NCBI GenBank assembly: GCA_001593875.1
Contig: LUCA01000034.1
Location: 1-6,945 of the forward strand
Source of the DNA: Candidatus Bathyarchaeota archaeon B23
Lineage (GTDB): Archaea > Thermoproteota > Bathyarchaeia > TCS64 > B23
DNA length: 6,945 nt
Direction of reading: 5' to 3'
The position numbers and the translations under genes are program-made. Below the pieces are notes generated by a model. That model searched no databases, was not told the origin of the DNA, and worked only from the letters and a program-made list of their open reading frames with translations. This document shows positions 5,673 to 6,945 of this stretch, piece by piece. Within the stretch, counting starts at the first letter, position 1. Each line of letters starts with the position of its first letter.

Positions 5673-6422
5673 ATGGGTAACATCATCGAGACTAAGGGTT
5701 TGAACGCCGGCTATGGGCCGATCCATGTGCTCTACGACCTCGACTTCGAGGCGCCGGATGAGGCGGTGACCGTCATTGTAGGCCCCAACGGCGTCGGGAA
5801 GACGACGCTCCTCAAGGCCATCATGGGGCTGGTCACCATCTACGCGGGTAAGATCTACTTCGAGGGGAAGGACGTGACGAAGATGCCTCCACATGAGAGA
5901 ACAAGGATGGGCATAGGCTACATGCCCCAGGTGAGCAACATCTTCAGCAGGCTGACCGTCTGGGAGAACCTCAAGATGGCCGCCTACACCGTGAGGGATC
6001 CCAGCAGGGTGGAGGAGAAGCTTGAGATGATCTTCACCCTCTTCCCCGTCCTGAAGGGCTTCCTACACCGGAAGGCCGGAACCCTCAGCGGCGGGGAGAG
6101 GCAGATGCTGGCGGAGAGCATGGTCCTCATCAGGGATCCGAAGGTGATGCTCGTCGACGAGCCGACGGCCGGGCTGATGCCGAAGCTGGTGACGGAGGTG
6201 ATGAAGAAGTTCAAGGAGATGGCGGAGCTGACGGGGCTTCCCGTCGTCCTCGTGGAGCAGAGGGCCCGGAGGGCTCTACAGGTGGGCGACTACGCCTACA
6301 TGATGAGGCATGGCCGCTTCATCTTCAGGGGGACTGCTCAGGAGCTCCTGAACCACCCGCACCTGACGGAGATGTACCTGGGCGCCATAGAGGTCAGGGA
6401 GCTGAAGTACGTCAAGGAGTAG
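5673..6422 (+). CDS. livF: ABC importer ATPase, LivF type
   Basis: Second ATPase of the importer, 249 residues. Motifs: Walker A GPNGVGKTT (37-45), Q-loop Q86 in YMPQ, signature LSGGE (138-142) followed by RQMLAESMVLI, Walker B ending in VMLVDE (158-163), then TAGLMP. The switch position is Q196 (LVEQ) rather than histidine, and the D-loop lacks Asp. Both traits are normal in LivF (compare LVEQN and GLAP in bacterial LivF) and point to the type. The GGAGGAGTGA ribosome binding site overlaps the end of livG, so the pair is coupled. Its stop lies 2 bases from the end of the convergent methyltransferase gene, with no T-rich terminator between them. Confidence 0.93.
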   Translation: MGNIIETKGLNAGYGPIHVLYDLDFEAPDEAVTVIVGPNGVGKTTLLKAIMGLVTIYAGKIYFEGKDVTKMPPHERTRMGIGYMPQVSNIFSRLTVWENLKMAAYTVRDPSRVEEKLEMIFTLFPVLKGFLHRKAGTLSGGERQMLAESMVLIRDPKVMLVDEPTAGLMPKLVTEVMKKFKEMAELTGLPVVLVEQRARRALQVGDYAYMMRHGRFIFRGTAQELLNHPHLTEMYLGAIEVRELKYVKE

Positions 6423-6424
6423 GC

Positions 6425-6769
6425 CTAATAGACCCCCGGTATCAGCCGCCACCTCACCTTCTCCATATATCTCCTATAGGCCTCCCCATACCTCCTCAGC
6501 AGCTCCTCCTCCTCCCTCCTGATGTGGAGGGGGATGACGGCGAGGGAGAGGAGCGTCAGCATCAGGGTCTCGGGGGAGGGCAGCAGCAGGGCGAGGCCGA
6601 GGATGAGGAGGAGAAAGGAGGCGTAGAGGGGGTGCCTAACCCAGGAGTAGGGGCCGTGGGTGATGAGCCTCCCCCTGTAATGACTCCTCCAGAAGAGCCA
6701 CCACCTGAGGCATAGGAGGCCCCCCAGGGCGGTGAGGGGTATCCCCAGGAGCCTGGTTAGGGGGGTCAT
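6425..6769 (-). CDS. Short ICMT/PEMT-like membrane methyltransferase, 114 aa
   Basis: Resembles the isoprenylcysteine carboxyl methyltransferase / phospholipid methyltransferase superfamily, which uses S-adenosylmethionine inside the membrane. Seen directly: a first hydrophobic segment (about 7-27), the hallmark GPYSWVRHPLY (39-49), a hydrophobic pair of helices (about 50-83), then the closing signature of REEEELLRRYGEAYRRY (85-101) and a P near the end (P111). The true substrate is unknown; archaeal members are mostly uncharacterised. At 114 residues it is at the short end of the family and seems to lack one or two N-terminal helices, but the catalytic core is whole. No Shine-Dalgarno precedes the ATG. 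A TATTTA stretch about 28 bases upstream (near 6797) would suit a leaderless transcript. It is convergent with livF and divergent from the next gene. Confidence 0.8.
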   Translation of the reverse strand: MTPLTRLLGIPLTALGGLLCLRWWLFWRSHYRGRLITHGPYSWVRHPLYASFLLLILGLALLLPSPETLMLTLLSLAVIPLHIRREEEELLRRYGEAYRRYMEKVRWRLIPGVY

Positions 6770-6815
6770 CGATCAACTTAAGGCTCGACGAGGGTAAATA
6801 GGTAAGGGTGTGGAT

Positions 6816-6945
6816 ATGGCCGATCCGGGTAGGGTTAGGATCACGGTTCTGAAGCGCCTGAGGCCGGAGGAGATCTTCGAGGAGTCCCCCATCAAGGGAG
6901 GGCCGACGGAGCCCTGCCCCCTCTTCGAGGAGGGGCAGGTCTTCC
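6816..6945 (+). CDS. Probable TIGR04076-family protein, 3' end outside the window
   Basis: The first 43 residues are visible. They open with a strand-like VRITVLKRL, then EEIFEESPI, then PCPLFEEGQVF. From memory this order (ITVLK, then G-PCP-FEEGQ-F) is typical of the TIGR04076 family, small proteins of about 100 residues and unknown function. The ATG at 6816 has AGGGTG at 6805-6810 as a fair ribosome binding site; GTG at 6810 is in frame two codons earlier and would lie within that site. The gene is divergent from the methyltransferase across 46 bases. The run beyond 6945 cannot be judged. Confidence 0.6.
   Translation, partial: MADPGRVRITVLKRLRPEEIFEESPIKGGPTEPCPLFEEGQVF

Noticed and set aside
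5673..6422. Apparent loss of the switch histidine and D-loop Asp in LivF, suggesting a dead ATPase
   Set aside because: LivF proteins normally have Gln in this VEQ position and GLAP-like D-loops, so this is a family trait and not damage.
6770..6815. CTTAAG palindrome as a divergent promoter between the methyltransferase and the last gene
   Set aside because: A six-base palindrome at 6777-6782 is not enough, and TATA-like spacing fits only loosely on the plus strand.

Overview
The window looks like a chromosomal stretch of an archaeon, probably a thermophile of the Thermoproteota/Bathyarchaeia side. A gene for transcription factor B (TFB) runs in from the left edge, promoters are archaeal BRE/TATA boxes, one terminator is a bare T-run, ribosome binding sites match the archaeal anti-Shine-Dalgarno (GAGGTGA, GGAGTGAT), and arginine is mostly AGG. 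Genes are packed tightly and are GC-rich. The lineage is an inference; no rRNA gene is present.

Layout: (1) 1-764, the 3' part of a TFB gene on +. (2) 761-943, a 60-residue four-cysteine putative zinc protein on -, overlapping the TFB stop by 4 bases. (3) 988-3273, a minus-strand operon read right to left: LivH-type permease, LivM-type permease, and a 46-residue single-helix membrane protein (988-1128) that is easily missed and has a perfect Shine-Dalgarno overlapping the livM stop. (4) 3274-3489, an AT-rich divergent control region with TATA boxes facing both ways and a cluster of TAATG words and inverted repeats between them. (5) 3490-6422, a plus-strand set: a membrane-anchored substrate-binding protein, a T-run terminator plus new TATA box, then LivG-type and LivF-type ATPases. 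(6) 6425-6769, a short ICMT/PEMT-like membrane methyltransferase on -. (7) 6816 onward, the 5' end of a probable TIGR04076-family gene on +.

The five core genes make one complete ABC importer of the hydrophobic/branched-chain amino acid (HAAT, Liv-like) class: an outside binding protein, two different permeases and two different ATPases. The substrate cannot be read from the sequence; branched-chain amino acids, amides or urea-like compounds are all handled by relatives. Three promoters appear to control it: one for the permeases, one for the binding protein and one for the ATPases, which would let the binding protein be made in excess.

The least expected items are the 46-residue protein coupled to livM, the TAATG cluster in the divergent region, and the eight-cysteine binding protein without a lipobox. 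I see no mobile element, CRISPR array or clearly new defence or metabolic system.
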